Source: Saccoglossus kowalevskii
Taxonomy: Eukaryota; Hemichordata; Enteropneusta; Harrimaniidae
Length of the DNA stretch: 29,250 nt
Assembly (NCBI RefSeq): GCF_000003605.2
Contig: NW_003157229.1
Span: 251,949-281,198, forward strand
Direction: 5' to 3'
The notes below the pieces were generated by a model, which worked only from the letters and a program-made list of their open reading frames with translations, had not been told where the DNA came from and did no database searches. Made by a program: the position numbers and the translations under genes. How positions within the stretch are numbered: the first letter of the stretch is position 1; each line of letters begins with the position of its first letter. Of the stretch, positions 10,871-20,900 are shown piece by piece.

Positions 10871-11835
10871 ACAACACCGGACTGACGCACAATCGCTTGT
10901 AACAAAATAGTAGTTAAGGTAGAAGTCTACTAATCATTTTTGAGAAAATTGGTCATAAATTGCATGACAATGTTCATTGGTTTATCATGTATATTATTAT
11001 CATGGAGCTATTGTCCAATGGCACCTTAAAATAGCATTCTTTTGTGTGTTACAGTGACCTATTTTGAGAAACTTGTGATATTTTTTCAAAAAATCGCTAT
11101 TTTTAGAACAATTCTATAGAGCATAATGTTAAACAAAAATTGCATTTTTTGACACTTTTTACAACCCAGATTTTTGTAATAATTCAGGAAAACAAAAAGT
11201 ACCCCATCATTAACAATATATTAATTTTTCAGCCTATGTCACCAGCCTACACTTTGAGATATGGCATAATATCACTGCCATAGGAACCTAATGTAAAAGC
11301 ACTATAATACTTCCAAAATGGCCATTATCCACTAAAATATAACCACCATTTTCTCAAAAATTATGCGGGTGACCCGAACTTTTTTTTTTTTTTTTTTGCC
11401 CGGAAGCACAATTTATTAAAAATGGATAAATTCTGGGTATTTGAATTCAAGTTCATGAGCAGGCTTCTACCTTGAATACGACTTTAATCAAACATCTGTT
11501 GACCTTTCTGTGTATAAGAAATTGTATCATTTTTTATGTCGTTTGATTCCGAATGTGTACAGATGTGAACTCAAGAATTTAATAATTTGGCAGTGGCGAA
11601 TAGAATAATATCACCATGAAGAAAGTTTGACATTTTTTTGGTCACAATGTCGAAATTGTTAGAGAAATGAATGAAATTATGATAGACTGTACATATTTAC
11701 AAAATTAAAAGGGTTATACACAGTGATACCATCGCTTTCCATGAATTTGTTTATGTGTTAATTTCGCTTGAGCGCGGACCTGAAATGTTCATCATCACGG
11801 TTCATCATATTTTGATGATCTGGATATAACAGCAA
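10871..11835. other. Intergenic stretch, no gene seen
   Basis: AT-rich sequence upstream of VPS50 with a poly-T run at about 11381-11397. No conserved ORF, repeat family or RNA structure that I can support. Confidence 0.5.
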
Positions 11836-11839
11836 AGAT

Positions 11840-12462
11840 CCCGAGGTCAAGACAATATCACCTACATCTGGGTATAACCGCAATGATCAGACCACAAGTT
11901 CCAGATATAACCACAAGAATCCATACTCCGAAGTTCAGATAATATCACCTACACCTGGATATAACCGCAATGATCCAGACCCCGAAGTTCAGACACTATC
12001 ACCTACACCGGGATATAACCGCAATGATCCAGACCCCGGAGTTCGGGCAATCTCAACTACATCTGGATAAAACCACAGGGATCTAGACCCGGGGTCCAGA
12101 TATAACCAGAAGAATCCATACCCCGAGGTCCAGATATAACCGCAAGAATCCAGACCTCGAAGTCCAGATAATATCACCTACATCTGGATATAACCACAAA
12201 GATCCAGCCCCCGATGTCCAGGTGTAACCACGGAAATCCATAGCCCGAGCTTCATATATAACCACAATATTCCATACGCCGAGGTCCAGACAATATCACC
12301 TACATCTGGATATAACCGCCAGGCCCTTGGGTCCAGACAATATCACCCACATCTGGATATAACCGCCAAGATCCAGGCCCTGGGGTTCATACAATACTAC
12401 CTACATTTGGATATAACCACCAGGATCCAGGCCCGGGGTCCAGACAATATCCCCTATATCTG
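11840..12462. repeat. Composite 34/54-bp minisatellite upstream of VPS50
   Basis: Built from two interleaved units. The longer, about 54 bp, contains AATATCACCTACATCTGGAT and then ATAACCGCAATGATCC; the shorter, about 34 bp, contains CCAGATATAACCACAAGAAT and then CCATACCCCGAGGT. Both share ATATAACC and CCGAGGTCCAGA. It is markedly more GC-rich than its flanks. The minus strand reads open through much of it in two frames (G/W/Y/L-rich periodic peptide), a by-product of the unit. Confidence 0.9.
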
Positions 12463-13474
12463 CATGAGTTCAGTGTTTACTAACAATTATAAATTAGTGT
12501 GACATCGTTGAAAAATATTCGAAAAATTGGGAAGATATCATCAGAGTGCTCCTCCAATACACCTGTTCTAAAGGCGCCCTCTTACGACACTACTGTGAAG
12601 TTGTAAATGAAATGAAGGTAGTTCTCAAAGTCGCTATGGTCTATGCAAAACGCTACTTACCACAGTACCTCTATATAAGGACTGTATACAAAATTATGCC
12701 ACTTGATTTCATTGACTCTTTTAGTATCTTAGAACGCAGACATTTTTTGAACATACAAAATTCAAAATTATACATTCAATTAACGTGTGTAGAACTTTTC
12801 TATTGTTTTAATAGTGTCGTAAAGAAAAACAGGGAAAGAAACTTCGAGTACGTTCATGGGTCGGCGACGCAAACGCCGCAGCGTATTCGAAAAAAAACGT
12901 AGTTCCACAGGGACAAACATTATGCAGAATAACGGTATACTGTCAAAATGAAAAATAATTGAAAATAAATCGTATACTAGGTTTCGTCTTTGTTAAAAAA
13001 AAAAACACTTTAAAATCTCGGTCTGACTTCCGTAACTGTATAATTAATCAAGTCACCATGCTTTTCAGATTCCGTTACGAGAATTGTCCCCCCCCCCCTA
13101 ATCCAGCTGATTGATACATTAAACAACAAGCGTTTCCAGATTAGAGACAAAGGGAATACGTGCTGGTATATAACAAATCATAATTGTTTAGGATATGCTA
13201 CATTTTCACCTCGTTGCTAGGGGTGCAAGTTATATATATAAAATATATATATATAAGTTATATATATAAAATAATTCATTTGTGTGTGTTCTTACACGTA
13301 GAACCACATATCACAGCGTCAAAACTATTGGAGGTTTTGTAAACGAAAGCTCCACAACTTGAAATAAAATTGCATATTTTTTTGTTATGTTTCTTGTACA
13401 TGTATTACTTAGTATTTGTTAACTATATATTTATTGTTAACAACTGATAGGAATGTTTTCCAAAGATAAAATAA
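12463..13474. other. Intergenic stretch with one unassigned open frame
   Basis: Contains a plus-strand frame at about 12546-12902, Lys/Tyr-rich, ending RIRKKT, with no recognised motif and no support for expression. Also a poly-C run at about 13089-13097 and an imperfect palindromic TATA-rich run at 13231-13273. Nothing else assignable. Confidence 0.4.
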
Positions 13475-13672
13475 CATATTCAGTCTGTTATTGTTACCGT
13501 GTGGCTAACGCAGGACACCTCACTCAATACATCGACAACGTCTTTTGTAGTAACTGTTCGAGGAGCTCGGGTACGAGCTACTTTCACCCTATCTGAAGCA
13601 ATAAAAGAAGGAGTACGGCACCATCAAGTGTTCAAAGTACACATGACATGGCAACCATTCGCTGTCTTATAA
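13475..13672 (+). CDS. Unassigned exon-like open frame left of the gap
   Basis: Open on the plus strand from 13475 to a TAA at 13670-13672. The segment after a possible CAG acceptor at 13511-13513 reads DTSLNTSTTSFVVTVRGARV, then RATFTLSEAIKEGVRHHQVF, then KVHMTWQPFAVL. Composition is balanced and protein-like, with evenly mixed charged and hydrophobic residues. The minus strand is also open across 13500-13600, so the coding strand is not certain. I do not recognise the family. It stops 60 bp before the assembly gap, so neighbouring exons may be missing. Confidence 0.28.
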   Translation, partial: HIQSVIVTVWLTQDTSLNTSTTSFVVTVRGARVRATFTLSEAIKEGVRHHQVFKVHMTWQPFAVL

Positions 13673-13732
13673 CACTGATTAATATTTATTGCTTTTAATT
13701 TGCGTAACTACTATACTCCAATCTGAGAATGT

Positions 13733-13782
13733 NNNNNNNNNNNNNNNNNNNNNNNNNNNNNNNNNNNNNNNNNNNNNNNNNN
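13733..13782. other. Assembly gap (50 Ns)
   Basis: Exactly 50 Ns, a length often used as a placeholder for a gap of unknown size. It lies where the 3' exons of the ZGRF1-like gene would be expected, so real sequence, possibly kilobases, may be missing. Confidence 0.95.
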
Positions 13783-13856
13783 CTTCAATTGTTATAGGTG
13801 CCACGGATTTTAACATAACTACAACTTGACCCGTGTTAAACCCAAACCATGCGTAC

Positions 13857-14099
13857 ATGACAACCATCACCCTACACACGGTTACTCAACGAATACCGTA
13901 CTCTACAGTAGACATTTTTCGCTCTCCAAAAATAGAATGGTTTTATTTCATATTAGTTGTGTCTGTGTCAGTGTCGTATTTGATTTCACATGTTTGGTTC
14001 GATCTTGTTTATGGTGGACATTATTACTACGCGTATGTATTATTACCAATTTTATATGGCCGTGTGATCCACCGTATTTTTTCAACGGTCGTTCTATAA
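13857..14099 (+). CDS. Unassigned hydrophobic open frame right of the gap
   Basis: From the ATG at about 13857 the frame encodes roughly 80 residues: a short polar start (TLHTVTQRIPYSTVDIFRSP), a likely membrane helix (IEWFYFILVVSVSVSYLISH), VWFDLVYGGHYYY, and a second hydrophobic stretch AYVLLPILYG, ending RIFSTVVL. The pattern looks like a small two-helix membrane protein or the terminal exon of one. No homologue comes to mind, and splice sites on the left are not clear. It could be a chance frame. Confidence 0.25.
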   Translation: MTTITLHTVTQRIPYSTVDIFRSPKIEWFYFILVVSVSVSYLISHVWFDLVYGGHYYYAYVLLPILYGRVIHRIFSTVVL

Positions 14100-14174
14100 A
14101 TTTCTGATTGTATTTATTCTTATTTTAACATCATAAAAAACAAAAATGATACACTTGTACATGAAACAGTAGGT

Positions 14175-14360
14175 AATGAACTGTAAATGCGGGCGGTTGC
14201 GCTGTCAGGCGAGCGAGCGAGCGATTGCGCGAGCGGATACTTCTGGATTTGCGCGGTCGAAAAAAAAGCGGAAATTGCGCGGTCGAATTGAACAAAGCGA
14301 GCGAAAAAAAAGCGATCGAAATCCGGAAGCGGGCGGGAGGTTCGGCGAAATGAGTACTGT
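14175..14360. other. CG-rich island fused to a family-B tail
   Basis: A run of GCGAGCGAGCGAGCGATTGC, then repeated GCGCGGTCGAA and GCGAGCGAAAAAAAAGCG words, in otherwise AT-rich DNA. It adjoins a truncated family-B repeat at about 14350. Open frames on both strands follow from the simple composition. It resembles the body of a degenerate simple-sequence expansion rather than a gene. Confidence 0.55.
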
Positions 14361-14456
14361 AATCAGTCCAGTCATGTCTAAGATATATATGCAAGCACGC
14401 ACGGACGCACAGAGGTCCAACCATAAGTCCTCATTTTCGACCGAACGGGGACTAAT
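14348..14456 (+). repeat. Family-B repeat, truncated 3' end with hairpin
   Basis: Carries the family-B tail: GTAATCAGTCCAGTCATGTC, then a CGCACGGACGCACAGAGGTC stretch, then AAGTCCTCATTTTCGACCGA and ACGGGGACTAATAAG. The hairpin is shortened here by loss of part of the stem and loop. Confidence 0.7.
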
Positions 14457-14563
14457 AAGCTTAATGTTTTACAGTTAGTACTTATTTCTTGATTTTTTTT
14501 TTCATATCAAGTTTTTTTCAGTTTTGCTGTTATTTTATTATAATATCTTTTCTGTGGTAACAG

Positions 14564-14650
14564 TTAGACATCGCTAAACGTTTTGGAGGAAAGCTCCCGT
14601 GGGAATGGTACCACTCAGAATACCTAATGCCACCATATGTACAATTGTAG
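14564..14650 (+). CDS. Possible terminal exon of an unidentified plus-strand gene
   Basis: After a good acceptor (TTTTCTGTGGTAACAG) the plus strand reads 28 codons, LDIAKRFGGKLPWEWYHSEY then LMPPYVQL, and a TAG stop. The residue mix (two Trp, a GGK turn, PPY near the C-terminus) looks like a real protein end. There is no canonical AATAAA close by and no confirmed upstream exon, though 13475-13672 or 13857-14099 could belong to the same gene. It would run antisense to the ZGRF1-like gene. The family is not recognised. Confidence 0.33.
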   Translation, partial: LDIAKRFGGKLPWEWYHSEYLMPPYVQL

Positions 14651-14742
14651 TTTAATATATAGTTTCATACGTAAGTATAGGGAAAGACCAGTTTCTAATT
14701 TAACACTGAAATTTGAATTCAGTCCAACAATTTAATACTTAC

Positions 14743-14954
14743 TTGCTGGCTTGTAAATGAAGACTTATTCTTGATAACTGTGCTTTATACAGTGTAATGA
14801 CACCAATATATTTAGGATCTACCCCATGATACACCAACGCTTCTATTAATAACACTACAAACTCAGCTTCTTGATCATTATAATAACTACCAACATTTCC
14901 ACATAGTTCCTTACCATCAGCTACATTATAAAAACACAGAGTGGGGAAAATATC
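14743..14954 (-). CDS. ZGRF1: ZGRF1 exon, last one seen
   Basis: Seventy codons plus two bases: DIFPTLCFYNVADGKELCGN, VGSYYNDQEAEFVVLLIEAL, VYHGVDPKYIGVITLYKAQL and SRISLHLQAS, donor GTAAGT. The next exon should begin with one base completing an AA-N codon and reach motif V (VDAFQG-type) within about ten residues. No such exon is visible to the left. Confidence 0.93.
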
Positions 14955-17900
14955 CTGAAAGATAGTAGAACAAGCCATGCATGGCACGGTCCCAGTTAGT
15001 TATCAAATTTAAGATATATAGTTTTGTTTATAGTAATGTAGCTGGAATATAACCATGTCAGGAATATGATTTTTTAACATTAAAATGATTGACATTTGTA
15101 TCTGATCGTCAAACAAGTACTTGTCCATATTGAGAGATATTGCTCTGGAACAGCATTCAAAATCAGCCATTTTGAATACATGTATATATATAACATGATG
15201 TATAACAAATATATAAAATTTAAATATAATAAGTCAAAACATTTAAGAGATATGGCTCTAGAAGCCCAACCATTAAAACGAAATGGCCGCCAGTCAGCTA
15301 CTTTGAATCCAATCCGAAAAATAAAATGACAAGCATCAGGAACCCGTAATGTCTAATGTATGTACCAAGTTTCAACGAAATCCACCCATAAATGCTTGAT
15401 ATTTGATGATTTTTTAGCAGAAAAATGACCACCATTCAGCCATTTTGAATAGGATAGTCAAACCAATATATCTGTTATCTACGACATGGTGTATAATGAA
15501 TTTAAAATTTGAAAATATTATCAGTCAAAACAAGTCAGAGATATGGGTCTCGAAACCCATTCATTAAAACAAAATGGCCGCCAGACAGCCATTTTGAATC
15601 CAATCTGAAAAATAAATGATGTGCATCAGGAACCTGTAATGTCTAATATATGTACCAAGTTTGAACGAAATCCATCCATAAATGTCAGAAATGCTTGATA
15701 TTTGATGATTGTTTAGCACAAAAAAGGCCACCATTTGGCCATTTTGAATAGGATCGTCAAACTAATATATCTGTCTATCTATGACATGATGTAAAATGAA
15801 TATTTAAAATTTGAACATAATCAGTGAAAGCAAGTCAGAGATATGGCACGAGATCCACATTCAACAATACAAAATGGCCGCCAGTCGGCCATTTTGAATC
15901 TTATCTGAAAAGCAAATTAAAGTATTTGCATCAAGGTCCCATAATGTCTAATGTATATACCAAGTTTGAACAAAATCCATCTGTAAACAGCCAAGAAAAT
16001 GGTTGATTTTTAGGATTTTTTAGCACAAAAATGGCCGCCATTCAGCCATCTTGAATCAGATCATGAAACAAATTGACGTGCATATGTATAATATCATGTA
16101 TGATGTATGTGTGAAGTTTGATTGTGATTGGTCCAGGCATTTCTAAAATACAGGTCCAGACGCACGCACGCACGGACACACACATGCACGCACGGACACA
16201 CAGAGATCAAAACATAAGTCCCTGTTTTCGGACTGCGTCCGAACAGGGACGAATTAAGCTGAAAACATGTGTACACACATCTACAAATAATTGACGAATA
16301 TGTTGGCAAAAGTTTGAAAGCTTGCCTGGAATCAGAGTGTAATAAATTGTTTCCTATTATTGTACAATGTATCAGGGTAGTTTGAGCCGAATTCAAATTT
16401 TGCTCTACTGAGTTTGTTACTGCACATATATGTAATGCATTGTGGGAGGGAGTTTACCAACTATATAATGGAAAATTATTACATGTATTACCCTTGAAAC
16501 TAAATTATATGTCATTTTTTTAAATTTATATTAATAACATATGGCTTTTTAATCCCAAATGCCAATTTTGATCTTTTTCCATGACATTTCAGAATCTTGT
16601 ATCTTGTCTGGTGACCCCAATTTTTGTTTTGAAGTTGGCTAAAACCTGATTAAGAAGAGACAGCAAGTATTTTTGTTTGCTAAATTAGATGGTTTATATC
16701 AAAGACATGTTTCCACACTTGATAGTAAGAATTGTTGCTGTAAAAAAAAATCTTACCGCCAATGGCTGTCTGTCTTTCTCTGACACTCCATTTATCAATT
16801 GATTATCATAAAATAAATCATTTGCAATAGCACTGATATTTGGATGACATCTGTATTGAGTTCGCAGCAATGTTGGTTCATGACCCTGTGCAAAAAAAAA
16901 TGAAAATAACAAAATGATGAAAACAATTTTATCATTTTCCTATGATTCAATAATTATGTAGATTACTAGAGACCTGATTGAATACACATGATTAATCTGT
17001 TGCTCACAACAGATGAATGTAAACATAATGTATTGAGTTGTAACCATGGTACAGTGAACACTAACATTACTGATTTACTAATGAATTTCTGGTAGTAAAA
17101 ATACTTATCTTTAATATGCAGCCAAAGAAAGAATGAATACTAATTAATACAAATAAAAAAGAGGCCTTATGTTTATATCATGCATAAAAGTTGTAAGTTA
17201 ACAATTTGGGGAGTGGTCACGACAACATGACAGTGTGAAAAATTTAATTCAGAAGTGACTGACAGTTTTGTCATACTCTATATTGTTTTTGTTTCTTTCA
17301 TGTAATTGCATGATTCCCATGCTGAGTTACATGTATGTGTTATATGTGTTATACTATTTTACAGCTGTGATGACAGATTGCAAATTAAAAAGATATCCCA
17401 TATTTGTCGTAATACTAATACATGAGCTTATGTACCGTACTCGACCGCGTTAGTGCCCAGGGGCCTCAACTCAGAAAATCACGATTTTGTAGGGGTGGGC
17501 GCTTACCCGAGCACCCACCTCGAAAAAGAGTGCAAATGACAATTTTGATTCATCAAGTGACAGATTACGTCTTTGAGGGAAAATCAAATTACTAAATTAG
17601 TTTGCGTCGTCATTGATTTTCACAATGAAGAAACAGAAATGATCACAAAAAATATGCACATTACAATATTAATTACGTTACATCATAATTTACGGAATTA
17701 AAAACATTTGAGTCTGTTGGAACACAGTCGAAGTCAAAATTGTCATATTATTTCCACTGACGAATTTGTTGGATCGTACGCAAACTCTCGATGAAAATCA
17801 CTTTCCGCCATGATGCAATTGCAGATTTGACCTACAGCAGCGTCGCTTGATCTAATGGGTCAAAGTTGGTTATTAACTAATCAGAATGCTGTGTTGTACT

Positions 17901-20900
17901 GACGCAATTCTTCGGAAATTCCCGAAGACTTTCCAGTAACGCAATGCGGAAGTGGATAATCGATGTCGAAGTACGATCTGTTGGAATTGATTTCAGCGAA
18001 TAAACGACATGGTTTTTCCAAAAAAACTAGTAACTATCCATTTTTGAGAGGTAAACTGAATATGGCATGAAATATGTATCGCATTTTACTTGTATTAACA
18101 GGTCATTGTTGAAGCGTAGTTTACGCACGGTTACCGTGTTCTACTCATTCACAACATGTTCACAGCGTCGATGTCCACACTGTATCATATAAAAACGATT
18201 ACCAAGATTCGTTACGCAAGACCAAGTTTTAAATTAGTTGCATTTTGAAGGGGTGGGCGCATTGCCGAATGTGACCCCTAATATAAAAATTGCGCAAAAG
18301 TGGGGGGTGGGTGCTTGCCCGGGCATGGGCGCTAACGCGGTCGAGTACGGTAAATGACATAAAGAGTGTACATGTATAAGGTCAATTAAAACATATTTTT
18401 CAAATGACTCAGAATACAATACATGCAATGTTTCTATTAGAGATGTGCTTCTAATAGCAATTAGCATAGATTAAATCTGATACAAAATACAGTGACTATA
18501 AAACTCATGTCTGCTGACATCAAACTAATTAAAAGATATTTTTTGAATTAGTTCTGAAAAAACTCACCATTTGAATGAACCTGTCAAATAATGTTTGTTG
18601 TAGACCTGATTTGTGCAATGGTTCTGATCCCTGTATGGTTGGATTCAACTGCTTGGGATCTCCCACAAGTATCAATTTCTCACATTCAAATCTGGCAATG
18701 GGTAGCAAAGATGTGGGTTCTGTCATCTGACTGCACTCGTCCAACAACACAACCTATAATGAAAAAAGTACATCTATTCAGTAAATTACTTCACATAAAA
18801 AATACCATAATAACAGATGCTCAGACCAATCCCATAATTATATTGCAGTTAATTTCAGCATATGCTAATTATCCTTCTAAATATTCATGAGCAGAAAATC
18901 TTCAACCAGGACATATTGCTGTCTTGTTCTGGATAGATAGAGGTTAAAAGAACAGTTGAAGAATGGATAGTTTTGGTTATAAAATTAAACAGGCAGCCTG
19001 TCGGAAGAAATATCTCCGTTGTTAGCAATGAACAGAACTATTAGGGTTGTACAAACCCGTTTGTTTACCTAATCTAATCATACCTACATGTACCAGCAAG
19101 TCTGTGGAAACAATAAATTCCATTTATTACTCGTTAGGCTTAACTAAAGATTATAGCCCCGATCAGGAACTATTAGGGAATATACCCTGTTCACAAAGAA
19201 CACCTTGAGGTAGCATTCCCTATAGAAAAAAGGCCTCTTCAAACGGGTCACCCTCAGGGTGCTCACGCTCGTGAGGCCTGATCCAATCATTCTCACAAAC
19301 GTTTTCACTACACCAATGGGCCGCTGGAAGCTTGTGGGGAGGTGGGCGGTTTCCACAGACTTTCTGGTAGGTATGATTAGGTAAACAAACGGGTTTGTAC
19401 AACCCTAATAGTTTACTACATCACCTACCAGAGTGTCCGTGGAAATAATAAATTCCATTTATTACTCCCAGGATACTTAGGCGACTCTTCACTTGGAAGG
19501 TCTTGGAAGGTCTTGGAAGCACTTGGAAGTCTCTCAGGTAATAGTTAATGAAGACATTCTGAGATCTCCAGAACCCTGCTCGAAGCACCTGCTTGAGCGA
19601 GGCCCCGAACATCAAAGCCAATGAGTTAGCTACCCAGCGCATCTCGTGTGCCTTCCCCTGGTGGCGTTCCAACGAACCGATGAAGAAGCAGTTAAATTAT
19701 ACGCTTCCACGACCGTATCAACAATCCACCGCGAAATGGTGATATTTGAAGCAGGGTGGCCCTGTTTGCCCCGCCCACAAACATGCGCTTCTCACTGTCC
19801 CTAGACACCTTGGTGCGGTCCAGTACCAGCTCAGAGCTCAGAGCTCAGAGCTCAGACCGGGCATAGAATCCGTTCCTGACGGCCCTCCTTGCCCACTATG
19901 TAAGTGAGGCGTGGGATGACGATCGGATCAGGGTCCCGCCCTGAGATTCTTGGAAAGAAAGCCCAGCCGAGTCTTCAAAATAACTAGTTAGTTCATAAAG
20001 GAGGCACATCCGTCACTAAAGGACAGTGCTCTTATATCTGAGCACCGCCTACCTGACGCTAGAGCCAAAAGAAAAACTGTTTACATAGTGACATACTTCA
20101 TGTCCGCCTTATCCATAGGCTCGAAGCGGAGTGTCGTAACGCCGTTAGAACCAATGACAAGTCCCAGTCAGGAGGATTGGCTAGCCCCTTGGTGTGTGGC
20201 CCCTTCGAACGGAAAGACTAAAATAGTTGTATCATAATAGAACTCAAAGCCAGTTTCAGTCCAGCAGATTCTGCTAAAACTGGGAATAAAACTGATCAAT
20301 ATCCAAGAATTGTCGATATAGATTTTCCTTGATCAAAAGATATAGGAAAAAAATTGCCTACCTTGCTAATAGAGGGACTGAGATGATCAATCTCCCTTCC
20401 GTCACACCAATCAATGTACAGTCTCCATCTGGATTCGTACAAACGTCTGGTGCCGTCCAGCTGTGCCAAAGCGAGGAACTTGGACAACTCTGCAGAAAAG
20501 CAAAGTGCTTGCATGAGTTTATTGACAGCCTCCACGCGTGATTATGGAATAGCGTGAGACTCATCGGTAGAGTGCCGTCCGACTGGGACAACAGATCCGG
20601 AAGATCCGGCGACTCGACTAGAAGTTCCATCAACATTGGGAGCCAGACCTTCACTGGCCCATTGGGCGGCACCAAAGTCAGAGTCAGGTGGGCTCAAGTC
20701 GTAATTTCTCCAACACTTGGTGCCCAGTTGGAAGTGTCCATGAGACTCCAAGAGATCGATAGAGCGTCCGTGGCGAAAGCGCTCGTCTCTGGTAGGAGTG
20801 ACATGTACGTCGGCATTCCAGTGATTGGCAAACAGGACGAAACCACCCATTTGGGGGGGGGTCTGCCACTCGGTGTTCTAGAACCGAATGCGTCGCAAAA

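Noticed and set aside
11989-12265. Trp/Tyr/Gly-rich minus-strand frames resembling a repeat protein
   Set aside because: Two overlapping frames are open at once and mirror the 34/54-bp DNA period, so it is a minisatellite by-product.
12546-12902. 118-codon plus-strand frame
   Set aside because: AT-driven Lys/Tyr/Phe composition, no recognised motif, no convincing start or splice context; kept only as a note in the intergenic entry.
13513-13606. Minus-strand exon-like frame as the missing ZGRF1 exon
   Set aside because: Joining it to the AA-ending upstream exon creates an immediate stop codon, and the helicase motif V residues are absent.
13679-13879. Minus-strand open frame spanning the gap
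   Set aside because: Its length depends on translating Ns; no real continuity is shown.
14131-14478. Arg/Ser-rich frames on both strands
   Set aside because: They arise from the simple CG-rich words and the family-B tail; open on both strands because of low complexity.
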